A DNA stretch of 64,000 nucleotides from assembly GCA_007988745.1 (NCBI GenBank), contig BJUT01000001.1:420328-484327 (forward strand), written 5' to 3'. Source of the DNA: Pseudoalteromonas atlantica. Its GTDB lineage: Bacteria; Pseudomonadota; Gammaproteobacteria; Enterobacterales; Alteromonadaceae. A program made the translations under genes and the position numbers. This document shows, piece by piece, positions 63,949 to 64,000 of this stretch (the stretch's first letter is position 1; each line of letters starts with the position of its first letter). A model generated the notes under the pieces. That model worked only from the letters and a program-made list of their open reading frames with translations. It was not told the DNA's origin and ran no database searches.

Positions 63949-64000
63949 GAAAGTGCTATAAATTAAAAGTAAGAGTGTACTCATAATTATTGTAATAAGG

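Noticed and set aside
1-64000. CRISPR array, insertion sequence, prophage or integron
   Set aside because: No regularly spaced repeats, transposase, integrase or attachment repeats seen on either strand; gene order is that of a core chromosome.

Overview
The window reads as a chromosomal segment of a marine gammaproteobacterium of the order Alteromonadales, most likely Pseudoalteromonas or a close relative. This is inferred from protein resemblance, the AT-rich coding sequence, the complete TCA block sdhCDAB-sucABCD next to gltA, the E. coli-like seqA/fldA/fur and comEC-msbA-lpxK-kdsB neighbourhoods, and lineage-restricted families (DUF3083, DUF2788, DUF3466, DUF2835). No database search was possible. 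It is gene-dense core genome: I see no insertion sequence, phage, integron or CRISPR array.

Layout. 1-3440 (minus): branched-chain 2-oxoacid dehydrogenase genes E1alpha, E1beta and E2 (E2 cut by the window edge), with a perfect palindromic operator candidate upstream. 3706-7061 (minus): astE, pgm, seqA. 7406-9946 (plus): ybfF, a DUF2788 gene, ybfE, fldA and fur, the E. coli arrangement with one extra small membrane protein. 10074-13017: glnS (minus) and an internally duplicated DUF3083 gene (plus). 13080-22947 (minus): sdhC-sdhD-sdhA-sdhB-sucA-sucB, a terminator, then sucC-sucD; gltA diverges at 23364. 24761-27222: csdA-csdE (plus) converge on tcdA (minus), with a hairpin across both stop codons. 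27223-33880 (minus): comEC-msbA-lpxK-ycaR-kdsB-rluA-like-tcdA, many overlapping. A divergent DUF2062 gene overlaps the comEC 5' end. 34510-42289 (minus): pyrD, zapC, rlmKL, a glutaredoxin-like gene, uup and a DUF3466 exported protein. 42407-47248 (minus): the giant NAD-glutamate dehydrogenase.

47462-54377 (minus) is the most interesting block: an outer-membrane DUF1302 protein, a periplasmic DUF1329 protein, a YCF48-type beta-propeller and an RND/MMPL transporter. Together they look like an envelope-spanning transport system of unknown substrate. It has a near-perfect 18-bp palindrome upstream and an internal terminator that splits it into two modules.

54628-63080 (minus): pepN-DUF2835, an nhaC antiporter gene broken by one extra G in a homopolymer, prc, proQ, a small very acidic protein, msrC and a small membrane protein. 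The last 0.8 kb is mostly non-coding and ends with tRNA-Ser(UGA) and its terminator.

Functionally the window links branched-chain amino acid, glutamate and arginine catabolism (bkd, gdhB, astE) to a complete gltA/suc/sdh branch of the TCA cycle. It also holds envelope biogenesis (msbA, lpxK, kdsB, prc), Fe-S and tRNA modification (csdAE, tcdA), iron regulation (fur, fldA) and cell-cycle control (seqA, zapC).
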